64,000 nt of DNA from Rhodoplanes sp963724735 (GTDB lineage Bacteria; Pseudomonadota; Alphaproteobacteria; Rhizobiales; Xanthobacteraceae), in the NCBI GenBank assembly GCA_963724735.1, contig CAVRVX010000009.1, positions 87,879 through 151,878 on the forward strand. The letters are read 5' to 3'. Shown one piece after another: positions 16,955 to 24,885 of the stretch. Each line of letters opens with the position of its first letter. Position 1 is the stretch's first letter. The notes beneath the pieces were generated by a model, which worked only from the letters and a program-made list of their open reading frames with translations, was not told where the DNA came from and searched no databases. Position numbers and translations under genes: made by a program.

Positions 16955-17980
16955 ATGTCCATTGACCGGCGCGCGTTCCTCACGCGGTCATTCGGCGGCG
17001 CGGCCGCGGCGGGCGCGTCGCTCGCCGCCGGCGAGGCCGCGGCTTTTACGCTGGCGCGGCCGGACCGGGTCGCCTCGCCGGATGCCGTCGGCATTCTCTA
17101 TGACTCGACCCTCTGCGTCGGCTGCAAGGCCTGCGTCGCCGCCTGCAAACAGGCGAACGGCGCGCCGGCCGTGGTGCCGGCGACGCTTGCCGGCTGGAAT
17201 CAGGGCGAGTGGGATTCGGCCGAGGACCTCGACGGGCGCACGCTCAATGTCATCAAGGCCTACGTGAACGGCACGCGCGAGGTGAAGGACCGCGAGATCG
17301 ACGGCTTCGCCTTCGTCAAGCGGCATTGCCTGCACTGCATCGATCCGTCCTGCGTGTCGGTGTGTCCGGTCAGCGCGATGCAGAAGCACCCGGTGAGCGG
17401 CATCGTCACCAACAACAAGGACGCCTGCATGGGCTGCCGCTATTGCAGCTATGCCTGTCCGTTCGGCGTTCCGCAGTTCGACCTGACCCAATCCTACGGC
17501 CGTATCAACAAGTGCGAAATGTGCAGCCACCTGCAGGCCAAAGGCGGATTTCCGGCTTGTTGCGAAGTCTGCCCGACCGGCGCTTCCTTGTTCGGCAAGA
17601 TGACCGATTTGCAGAAGGAGGCCGAGGCGCGCCTGTCGCTGGCGTCGGGCGCCGCCTACGACTTTCCGCGCGGTCGCTTGGGCGACGAAAGCCGGCCGAA
17701 AAATCCCGGCGCGATCGCAAACTATGTGAAGAAAGTGTACGGCGAAAAGGATGGCGGCGGCACCCAGCTGCGCTATCTCGCCGGCGTTTCGTTCGAGAAG
17801 CTCGGCCTGCCGAAGCTGCCCGATCATTCCTTTGCAGCAACTGCGGAAGGCATCCAGCACACGATCTACAAATGGTTCGCTGCGCCGATTGTGGTGTTCG
17901 CCGGGTTGCTCGCTCTCACCTACCGATCGACCCGCAGGGGTCACGGCGGCGACGCGCCGCCTTCCTCAGAAAAGCGCTGA
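16955..17980 (+). CDS. hybA: Hydrogenase 2 electron-transfer protein, four-cluster ferredoxin
   Basis: HybA carries electrons from the hydrogenase dimer to the membrane protein HybB. The 341-residue protein has a twin-arginine signal (DRRAFLTRSFGG), then four 4Fe-4S cysteine groups: CVGCKACVAAC, CLHCIDPSCVSVCP, CMGCRYCSYACP and CEMCSHL with CCEVCP. A single C-terminal helix (about 303-322) anchors it on the periplasmic side. It follows hybO by 12 bases and precedes hybB by 11. Confidence 0.95.
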   Translation: MSIDRRAFLTRSFGGAAAAGASLAAGEAAAFTLARPDRVASPDAVGILYDSTLCVGCKACVAACKQANGAPAVVPATLAGWNQGEWDSAEDLDGRTLNVIKAYVNGTREVKDREIDGFAFVKRHCLHCIDPSCVSVCPVSAMQKHPVSGIVTNNKDACMGCRYCSYACPFGVPQFDLTQSYGRINKCEMCSHLQAKGGFPACCEVCPTGASLFGKMTDLQKEAEARLSLASGAAYDFPRGRLGDESRPKNPGAIANYVKKVYGEKDGGGTQLRYLAGVSFEKLGLPKLPDHSFAATAEGIQHTIYKWFAAPIVVFAGLLALTYRSTRRGHGGDAPPSSEKR

Positions 17981-17991
17981 GGGAGACCGTC

Positions 17992-19158
17992 ATGCAAGAC
18001 GCGCATCTCAAGCCGCGCCCGTTAGGCGGGCCCATTCTCACCGTGCCGGTGGCGATCCTCGGCGTACTGACGTTGATCGGCTTCTACTACATCGCCAAGC
18101 GCTATTATCTCGGGATCGGCGCCATCGCTAACATCAACCCGGGCTATCCGTGGGGCATCTGGGTGGCGTTCGACGTGATCGTCGGCCCCGCCATCGGCTG
18201 CGGCGGCTTTGCGATGGCGCTGCTCACTTACGTGCTCAATCGGGGCAAATATCATCCGATCATGCGCCCGGCGCTGCTCGGCGGTCTGTTCGGCTACACA
18301 TTGGCCGGCGTCGCCGTGCTGATCGATCTCGGCCGCTACTTCAACTCGCTCAACCTGCTCCTGCCCTGGTACCTCAACACCAACTCGATCATGCTCGAGA
18401 CCGCGCTCTGCGTGATGGCCTATGTGTCGGTGCTGTGGATCGAGTTTTCGCCGGCCTTTCTCGAGCGCTTCGGGCTCACCCGCATTCGTCAGTTTCTCGA
18501 GCGCTACATGTTCGTAATCATCGCGCTCGGCGTCTTGCTGCCGACCATGCACCAGTCTGCGCTCGGCACCATTCTGGCGGTGAATGAAACGAAGCTCTCG
18601 CCCCTGTGGTGGACCCAGCTGCTGCCGGTGCTCTATCTCCTCTCGGCGGTCGCGATGGGTTACTGCGTGGTCGCCCTTGAGGCGACGCTGGTCAGCCGCG
18701 GCTTCCGCCTGCAGTCGGAATTGCCGCTGTTAAGCTCGATCGCGCGCGTGACGTTCTGGATCATCGCCATCTTCATGATCATCCGCATCGGCGTGATCGT
18801 ATTCAACGGCAATCTCGGGCTTGCCTTTGAAGCCACGCGCGAAGCCGGACTGTTCTGGTGGGAAACCTTCCTGTTCGGCGCCGCGCTGGTGCTGCTCTCA
18901 ACCGACCGTTGGCGGCGCACCGAGCGCTATATTTTCCTCTCCGCCTGCGCCCTGCTGCTCGGCGGGACCTTCTACCGGCTCGATAGCTACCTGCTCGCCT
19001 ACAAAGGCACGGTCGGTTGGCAGTACTTCCCCTCGGTTCCCGAATTGATGGTCACCATCGGCCTCGTAAGCCTGCACATCCTGCTGTTCATCCTATTCTG
19101 CAAATTGCTGCCGGTCCTTTCCAATCCGCCCCGCGCAGCCGAGGGACATGCATCATGA
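17992..19158 (+). CDS. hybB: Hydrogenase 2 integral membrane subunit (NrfD family)
   Basis: HybB is the quinone-reactive membrane subunit that accepts electrons from HybA. The start (MQDAHLKPRP) lies 11 bases after the hybA stop; longer readings upstream overlap hybA and are discarded. The 388-residue protein is hydrophobic throughout, with about ten membrane segments and the NrfD-type motifs GIWVAFDVIVGPAIGCGG and MHQSALGT. Its stop overlaps the hybC start as ATGA. Confidence 0.94.
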   Translation: MQDAHLKPRPLGGPILTVPVAILGVLTLIGFYYIAKRYYLGIGAIANINPGYPWGIWVAFDVIVGPAIGCGGFAMALLTYVLNRGKYHPIMRPALLGGLFGYTLAGVAVLIDLGRYFNSLNLLLPWYLNTNSIMLETALCVMAYVSVLWIEFSPAFLERFGLTRIRQFLERYMFVIIALGVLLPTMHQSALGTILAVNETKLSPLWWTQLLPVLYLLSAVAMGYCVVALEATLVSRGFRLQSELPLLSSIARVTFWIIAIFMIIRIGVIVFNGNLGLAFEATREAGLFWWETFLFGAALVLLSTDRWRRTERYIFLSACALLLGGTFYRLDSYLLAYKGTVGWQYFPSVPELMVTIGLVSLHILLFILFCKLLPVLSNPPRAAEGHAS

Positions 19159-20861
19159 CCCGCATCGTCGTCGATCCGATCACCCGCATCGAAGGACATC
19201 TGCGCATCGACTGCGAGGTCGACGGCGGCAAGGTGAGCAAAGCCTGGTCGTCGGGCCAGATGTGGCGCGGCATCGAAATCATCCTCAAGGGGCGCGACCC
19301 GCGCGACGCCTGGATCTTCACCCAGCGCATCTGCGGCGTGTGCACCACCGTCCACGCCATCACGTCCGTGCGCGCGGTCGAGAATGCGCTTGCCCTCGAG
19401 GTGCCGCTCAACGCGCAATACATCCGCAACCTGATCATCGCCGCGCATGGCGTGCACGACCACATCGTGCATTTCTATCATCTCGCCGCGCTCGATTGGG
19501 TCGACATCGTCTCCGCGCTCAGTGGCGACCCGGCGGGCGCCGCCAAGATCGGCGCCTCGCTCTCCGACTACAAGGGCAACAGCGAGCCTTCGATCCGCGC
19601 GGTGCGCGACAAGCTTGCGAAGTTCGTCGGCTCCGGCCAGCTCGGCGTGTACGCGTCGGGCTATTGGGGCCATCCCGCGATGAAGCTGCCGCCGGACATC
19701 AATCTGCTGGCCGCCACTCATTACGTACAGGCGCTGGAGGTCCAGCGCATCGCCAACAAGATCGTCAGCGTGCTCGGCTCGAAGACGCCGCACATCCAGA
19801 ATCTCGCCGTCGGCGGCGTCGCCAATCCGATCAACCCGGAAAGCCAGTCGACGCTCACGCTGGAGCGGCTCTACGCCATCAAGATGTGGATCGATGAGCT
19901 CGACGACTTCGTCAACAACGCGATGATCCCCGATGTCGCGGCGGTCGGCGCGGTTTACGCCGATTGGACCAAATACGGCGCAGGCGTCACCAATTATCTC
20001 TCGGTCCCCGACCTGCCGATCGACGCCAAGGGCACGAAATTCGCGATGCCCGGCGGCTACATCAAGGCGGCCGATCTCGCCTCGTTCAAGACGGTCGAGC
20101 GCTTCGGCGATCCCTATTTCCGCGACGGCGTGCAGGAGAGCGTGAAGCACGCCTGGTACGACTATTCCGGCGACGGAAAGGCGCTGCATCCCTTCAGGGG
20201 CGAGACCGCGCCGCGCTACACCGACTGGCAGGATGACGGCAAATATTCCTGGATCAAGGCGCCCACCTTCCAGGGCGAGCGCGCACAGGTCGGCCCGCTC
20301 GCGAACGTGTTGGCGATGGTCGTCGCCGGCCATGAGCCGACGAAGAAGCATCTCACCCGCGTGCTGAAGATCGCGTCGACCGTGGCCGGGACGGAAATTC
20401 CGGTCGATGCGGTGCATTCGACCATCGGCCGCATCGCCGCCCGCGCGGTGCGCTGCGCCGTTCTGCTCGACGAGCTGAAAGGGCAATGGCAGCTCCTGAT
20501 GGAAAATATCGCCAAAGGCGACATGGCGACCTTCAACCGGCCGGTCTTCCCCAAAGGCGAGGTGGCCGGCGTCGGCTTCCATGAGGCGCCGCGCGGCGTG
20601 CTGTCGCATTGGATCGTGATCGAGGACGGCAAGATCAAGAACTACCAGGCGGTCGTGCCCTCGACCTGGAACGCGGGCCCGCGCGACGACAATGACAAAC
20701 CGGGCCCCTACGAGGCATCGCTCGTCGACAATCCCGTCGCCGATCCGGAGAAACCGTTAGAGGTGCTGCGCACGGTGCACTCCTTCGATCCATGCATCGC
20801 CTGCGCGATCCACCTGGCCGATACCGAGCGTCGGCCGATCGTGTCGGTGAAGGCGTTCTGA
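19155..20861 (+). CDS. hybC: [NiFe]-hydrogenase 2-type large subunit
   Basis: This subunit holds the NiFe(CN)2CO active site that splits H2 in the periplasm. The 568-residue protein starts MTRIVVDPITRIEGH. The two nickel-binding motifs are intact: RICGVCTTVH (about 57-66) and DPCIACAIH near the C-terminus. A 15-residue tail follows the final histidine, the same length as in E. coli HybC, and should be cut by the HybD protease after nickel insertion. It is co-exported with HybO. There is no sign of degeneration. Confidence 0.97.
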   Translation: MTRIVVDPITRIEGHLRIDCEVDGGKVSKAWSSGQMWRGIEIILKGRDPRDAWIFTQRICGVCTTVHAITSVRAVENALALEVPLNAQYIRNLIIAAHGVHDHIVHFYHLAALDWVDIVSALSGDPAGAAKIGASLSDYKGNSEPSIRAVRDKLAKFVGSGQLGVYASGYWGHPAMKLPPDINLLAATHYVQALEVQRIANKIVSVLGSKTPHIQNLAVGGVANPINPESQSTLTLERLYAIKMWIDELDDFVNNAMIPDVAAVGAVYADWTKYGAGVTNYLSVPDLPIDAKGTKFAMPGGYIKAADLASFKTVERFGDPYFRDGVQESVKHAWYDYSGDGKALHPFRGETAPRYTDWQDDGKYSWIKAPTFQGERAQVGPLANVLAMVVAGHEPTKKHLTRVLKIASTVAGTEIPVDAVHSTIGRIAARAVRCAVLLDELKGQWQLLMENIAKGDMATFNRPVFPKGEVAGVGFHEAPRGVLSHWIVIEDGKIKNYQAVVPSTWNAGPRDDNDKPGPYEASLVDNPVADPEKPLEVLRTVHSFDPCIACAIHLADTERRPIVSVKAF

Positions 20862-21368
20862 ATGACGGTCGCGGTGGTCGGTCTCGGCAATCTCATCCTC
20901 TCCGACGAGGGCGTCGGGGTCCATGTCGTGCGGCGTTTGGGCGAGGCATGCGACTTTCCGGATAACGTTGTTCTCATCGATGGCGGGACGTCCGCGATCG
21001 ATCTGCTCGATCAGCTCGTGGACGCGGAACACATTATTTTTATTGACGCGGCCCAGACTGGCGGACCGCCCGGGAGCATCGTCGCGCTGGAAGGCGCGCG
21101 GCTCCCGGTCTGGTTTCGCGAGCGCACGTCGCCGCACCAGATCGGCCTTGCCGATCTGCTCGCAACGCTCGCCTTGATGGACCGCACGCCCGAGAGCGTG
21201 ACCCTGATCGGCGTCGAACCGCAATCGATGGAGTTGGGGACCGAGTTGAGCCCGGCGGTCGAAGCCGCAGCCGGCGAAGCGCTCTGCAAAGTCCTGGACG
21301 CGCTCGCGGCGCTGGGCGTTCGGGCAGTCGAACGCGGCAAGAGGGCGGGGGCGCTGCCATGTGTCTGA
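20862..21368 (+). CDS. hybD: Hydrogenase maturation protease
   Basis: This endopeptidase removes the HybC C-terminal tail in the cytoplasm once nickel is in place. The 168-residue protein begins VAVVGLGNLILSDEGVGVH; nickel-sensing residues expected from HybD are visible as the glutamate in SDEG, the aspartate in FIDAAQTGG and the histidine in SPHQIG. It starts immediately after the hybC stop and overlaps the next gene by ten bases. Confidence 0.94.
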   Translation: MTVAVVGLGNLILSDEGVGVHVVRRLGEACDFPDNVVLIDGGTSAIDLLDQLVDAEHIIFIDAAQTGGPPGSIVALEGARLPVWFRERTSPHQIGLADLLATLALMDRTPESVTLIGVEPQSMELGTELSPAVEAAAGEALCKVLDALAALGVRAVERGKRAGALPCV

Positions 21369-21607
21369 CGGTGCCGTGCGAGGTGATCAGCGTCGATGGC
21401 GACGTGGCGCTGGTCGCGCGCGGCGCGGCGCGTTTCGAGGTCAGCCTGCTTTTTCTCGACGAGGCTGTCCGTCCGGGCGATTGGGTCGCCGTCCAAGCGC
21501 AACGCCACGCGCACGCGCGCTTGACTGCCGAAGAGGCGTGCGAGCTGCTCGCGATCTATGGCGAACTCTCCGGGCTCATCGATCGCGCCGAGGCGGCGAA
21601 TGGCTGA
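21359..21607 (+). CDS. hybG: HypC-family chaperone specific to the structural operon
   Basis: This 82-residue HypC-type chaperone starts MCLTVPCEV, with the cysteine at position 2 that binds the Fe(CN)2CO unit and the unfolded large subunit. It is more diverged than the second HypC at 27165 (which begins MCLAIPARV). Placed inside the structural operon, it probably serves HybC as HybG does in E. coli. It overlaps both neighbours by a few bases. Confidence 0.86.
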   Translation: MCLTVPCEVISVDGDVALVARGAARFEVSLLFLDEAVRPGDWVAVQAQRHAHARLTAEEACELLAIYGELSGLIDRAEAANG

Positions 21608-22121
21608 ATCCGAAAGCATCACGGCCGAACCGTGTGACCGCGTGCGGGCGCTGGTCGCAAGCTTCGAGCGGATTGCGCGCGACTCCATGAGCGGGCTGCC
21701 GTTCTATAATGACGTCCTGTCGGTGGAGGCGGTCGGCTTCGAGCGCTTTGGCGACGGCTGGCTCGGCGTTTTGATCACGCCGTGGTTCATGAATCTGGTG
21801 TTTGTGTCCGAGCGCGCGGTCGCTTACGCAGAGGCGGCCAACGGCAAGAAGCGCACGGTCGAAATGCCCGGCGGGGCCCTGACATTTCTGTGCGGCGGGA
21901 CCGAGGAGGTCGGCATGTTCGACGCGTATTCGATCGCCTCGCCGATGACGATCTACAAGTCGCAGGCTCAGGCGCGGGCGGCCGCGCGGCAGGCGCTTGT
22001 GCGACTGCGAACGCCGCCCCAGGTCGAGCCGGCCCGCGCCCCGGCGGGGCAGGCCGTCGTTTCGCGACGAAACCTCTTCAGTTTTGCCGGACGGCCGTTA
22101 AGCTCTGAGTCGTCGAGCTGA
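21600..22121 (+). CDS. hybE: Hydrogenase assembly chaperone HybE
   Basis: The 173-residue protein has the HybE core: MSGLPFYNDVLSVEAVGF, WLGVLITPWFMNLVF and RTVEMPGGALTFLCG, ending in SPMTIYKSQAQARAAAR. HybE-type proteins bind the small subunit and delay export until the enzyme is complete. The C-terminal 40 residues (SRRNLFSFAGRPLS) extend past the core but lack the rubredoxin domain of HupJ-type proteins. The start overlaps the hybG stop. Confidence 0.9.
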   Translation: MAESESITAEPCDRVRALVASFERIARDSMSGLPFYNDVLSVEAVGFERFGDGWLGVLITPWFMNLVFVSERAVAYAEAANGKKRTVEMPGGALTFLCGGTEEVGMFDAYSIASPMTIYKSQAQARAAARQALVRLRTPPQVEPARAPAGQAVVSRRNLFSFAGRPLSSESSS

Positions 22122-22274
22122 TCCCGCGGCAGCGCCGTCTTGGCCGAGAGCGTCCATGCGTTTGTCACGCCATTGCCGCGACGGGAGCGTTCCGCCAGCC
22201 GCGGGAAGCGCCGCGGTTTACCGCGGTTTTGTGCTCGGTGCTTCGTCCATCCCGCAGGTCGGGCGGACAAAGCC

Positions 22275-23396
22275 ATGATCGAGGGGATCGACCCAGGACG
22301 GGTCGTGGTTGACCTCACGGTCGTCAATCGCCGCGTCTCTGCGGTTCGCATCGGATCGACACGGCCGACCCATATCGCGCGCTTGTTTGTCGGTCGGCCG
22401 GTGGACGAGGTTCCGGTGCTGGCGGAGCGACTGTTCTCCCTGTGCGGACGCTCGCATCGTTTGGCGGCGGCCCGCGCCGCCGCGGCCGCATTCGAACAGC
22501 CGGTCGATGAGACGCGCCGGACGGCGGATGCGATCGGGCTCGCCGCGGAGCGGATCGCCGAGACGTTGCGGGCGACCGTGCTCGGCGATGCAGGGCCGGG
22601 CGTCGCGGTCGAGCGAGACGTCGCCCTCCTCTTGCGCGAGGCATTGTCGGCCGTGCGCACATTGATGATGCACGGGGTGAGCGAAGGCAAACACGGCGCG
22701 GCGCACGGCCCGGCCCTGGTGAGCCGCCTCTCCGACTCCATGCGTCAGCTCGGCGTTCCGTCCGCTTCGCCGGATGGAACGCCCGATCCGGCCACGCCAA
22801 TCGGCCGCTTGCTGGCGGAGGCCGAGCGGGAAACCGCCTTCCTTGCGCGAACCCCGGATATGCTGACCGAAGCCGACGATCCCGACGTGGTCGAGGCGCT
22901 GCGCGCGCATGGCGAAAGCTTCGCCGCGGCCCCTCGTCTGCCGGGACGAGTCGTAGAGACCGGGGCCTATGCGCGGCATTGGCAAAGCACGGCCGTGGCC
23001 GCGACGGCGCTTGCCGCCCGCCTGCACGCCCGCCTGATCGAGATGGTCGAATGCCTTGACCTCTTGCAGGCGGCCGTCACAAGCGGAATTCCGTCGGAAG
23101 CGGACCCCGTACGCAGCGGTAGGATTGGCCTGTGTGAGGGTTTTGCCGCACTGGAGTTCCCGCGGGGCAGGCTCTATCATTGGTTGAAATCGGGTGCGGA
23201 GCGGCGTATCGGTGGTTACGCGATCCTGGCTCCCACCGAATGGAATTTTCATCCGCGCGGGCCCCTCGTCGAGGCGCTGATCGGGGCAGAAATCGGGACT
23301 GGTGAAGAGGCGCGCCGTCGCGCGTCCCGCCTCGTCGCAGTGTTCGACCCGTGCGTCAGTTTCGACGTTTCGGTTGAGGAGGCGGCGCATGCATGA
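22275..23396 (+). CDS. hupK: HupK-like degenerate hydrogenase large-subunit paralogue
   Basis: This 373-residue protein resembles a hydrogenase large subunit with lost active-site cysteines. The first motif region reads LFSLCGRSHRLAAARA and the second FDPCVSFDVSVEEA, so each CxxC is reduced to one cysteine. HupK-type proteins are assembly scaffolds for the NiFe cofactor and occur with hydrogenases made in air. The ATG at 22275 is chosen; a TTG at 22140 would add 45 unlikely residues. The end overlaps hypA by eight bases. Confidence 0.82.
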   Translation: MIEGIDPGRVVVDLTVVNRRVSAVRIGSTRPTHIARLFVGRPVDEVPVLAERLFSLCGRSHRLAAARAAAAAFEQPVDETRRTADAIGLAAERIAETLRATVLGDAGPGVAVERDVALLLREALSAVRTLMMHGVSEGKHGAAHGPALVSRLSDSMRQLGVPSASPDGTPDPATPIGRLLAEAERETAFLARTPDMLTEADDPDVVEALRAHGESFAAAPRLPGRVVETGAYARHWQSTAVAATALAARLHARLIEMVECLDLLQAAVTSGIPSEADPVRSGRIGLCEGFAALEFPRGRLYHWLKSGAERRIGGYAILAPTEWNFHPRGPLVEALIGAEIGTGEEARRRASRLVAVFDPCVSFDVSVEEAAHA

Positions 23397-23730
23397 AATG
23401 TCGCTGACCGAAAGCCTGGTCGAGCTGATCGAGAGCGAGGGCGCGAAGCAGGGTTTCGCGCGCGTGCATGCAGTGCGCTTGGCGATCGGCGCGCTGGGCC
23501 ATGTCGAGCCGGACGCGATGCTCTTCTGCTTCGACGCGGTGGCGCGCGGCACCATCGCCGAAGGCGCGCGGCTCGACATTCGCATGGTGCCCGGCGAGGC
23601 CTGGTGCCTCGATTGCGGCAAGACGGTGCGCGTATCGGAGCGGGGCGCCCGCTGCCCCGAGTGCGGGCAAGGCCGGCTGCAAGTGACCGGCGGTGACGAT
23701 CTGCGCCTGACCGAACTGGAGGTCGACTGA
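23389..23730 (+). CDS. hypA: Hydrogenase nickel chaperone HypA
   Basis: HypA passes nickel to the large-subunit precursor together with HypB. The 113-residue protein starts MHEMSLTES, where the histidine at position 2 is the nickel ligand. A zinc site follows in CLDCGKTV and CPECGQG (about 70-90). The next ATG would remove His2, which decides the start. It overlaps the upstream hupK-like gene by eight bases and its stop touches the hypB start. Confidence 0.95.
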   Translation: MHEMSLTESLVELIESEGAKQGFARVHAVRLAIGALGHVEPDAMLFCFDAVARGTIAEGARLDIRMVPGEAWCLDCGKTVRVSERGARCPECGQGRLQVTGGDDLRLTELEVD

Positions 23731-24881
23731 TGTGTACAGTATGCGGCTGCGGCAATCCCGACTCCTCCAAGGACCAGACGGCGCAGAATGAGACTGCGCA
23801 CGAGCATCCACACGAGCATCGCCATACCCATGAGCATTCCCATGGCGATCTTCGGCACACCCACGAGCACATGCACCGGCATACACATCCGCACGCTCAT
23901 GCGCATGCTCACGAGCACGCCGACGACGCGACGCACGACCACCACCACGACCATGCCGCCGATCATGCGCATGTGCATGGCCATGACCATGCGCATGGCC
24001 ATGACCATGACCATGAGCATGAGCACGAGCACTTTCATGCTGATGATCATCCGCACACCCACGCGCACGAGCACGGGCCGCAGTCTCACGCGCATCGCGG
24101 CGACGCGTTCATCGATTTCGGCGCGGGCCCGGCCGGCGTGCATGTGCCGGGCATGAGCCAGGCCCGAACGCTGCGGATCGAACGCGAGATCATGGAAAAG
24201 AACAACGCCTATGCGAACAGCAACCGGGCGTATTTCATCGGCCTGCAGACGTTGGCGCTCAATTTCGTCTCCAGCCCGGGGTCGGGAAAAACCTCGCTCC
24301 TGGTGCGCGCGATCGACGATCTGAAGAACCGGTTCCCGATCGCGGTGATCGAAGGCGACCAGCAAACCGCGCGGGATGCCGAGCGTATCCGCGCGACCGG
24401 CGCGCGCGCCGTGCAGATCAACACGGGAAAGGGATGCCATCTCGACGCCCACATGGTCGCCCACGCGCTCGACGAGCTTGCGCTCGAGCAATGCGGCCTT
24501 CTGTTCATCGAGAATGTCGGCAATCTGATCTGTCCGGCCGGATTCGATCTCGGCGAAGCGCACAAGGTGGTCGTGCTCTCGGTCACCGAGGGGGAAGATA
24601 AGCCGCTCAAATATCCCGAGATGTTCGCCGCGGCCGATCTGATGCTGCTGAACAAGTCCGATCTGTTGCCGCATCTCGACTTCGACGTCAGCGTCTGTCT
24701 CGCCAACGCGCTGCGCGTTAATCCGGATCTGCAAATCCTGATCGTCTCGGCACGCACTGGCGAGGGCATGGCCGCGCTCGATGCGTGGATCGAAAGCCGC
24801 GCGGCGAAGCTGGTTGGAAAGCGCGGCGCGGCTGCGGCGGCGGCTGGGCGCGCGGCTCACGCAGGCGGTCCGGTGGAGTGA
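23730..24881 (+). CDS. hypB: Hydrogenase nickel-insertion GTPase with large histidine-rich domain
   Basis: HypB is a GTPase that drives nickel insertion. The 383-residue protein has three parts: the N-terminal nickel motif MCTVCGCG; a histidine-rich region at about 29-128, in which I count about 44 histidines alternating with Glu, Asp, Ala and Thr; and the GTPase domain with VSSPGSGKTSLL, EGDQQTARDAER, and LNKSDLLP. The histidine block should store nickel, as in other rhizobial HypB proteins, but it is long. The tail (about 355-383) is alanine-rich. Confidence 0.96.
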   Translation: MCTVCGCGNPDSSKDQTAQNETAHEHPHEHRHTHEHSHGDLRHTHEHMHRHTHPHAHAHAHEHADDATHDHHHDHAADHAHVHGHDHAHGHDHDHEHEHEHFHADDHPHTHAHEHGPQSHAHRGDAFIDFGAGPAGVHVPGMSQARTLRIEREIMEKNNAYANSNRAYFIGLQTLALNFVSSPGSGKTSLLVRAIDDLKNRFPIAVIEGDQQTARDAERIRATGARAVQINTGKGCHLDAHMVAHALDELALEQCGLLFIENVGNLICPAGFDLGEAHKVVVLSVTEGEDKPLKYPEMFAAADLMLLNKSDLLPHLDFDVSVCLANALRVNPDLQILIVSARTGEGMAALDAWIESRAAKLVGKRGAAAAAAGRAAHAGGPVE

Positions 24882-24885
24882 GCGC

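Noticed and set aside
18999..20609. A 536-codon minus-strand frame opposite hybC
   Set aside because: It is a GC-rich shadow of a strongly conserved gene, with no motif of its own.
23800..24100. Tandem-repeat-like DNA resembling a CRISPR or minisatellite
   Set aside because: The periodicity comes from alternating histidine codons in hypB. There are no equal-length repeats with unique spacers.
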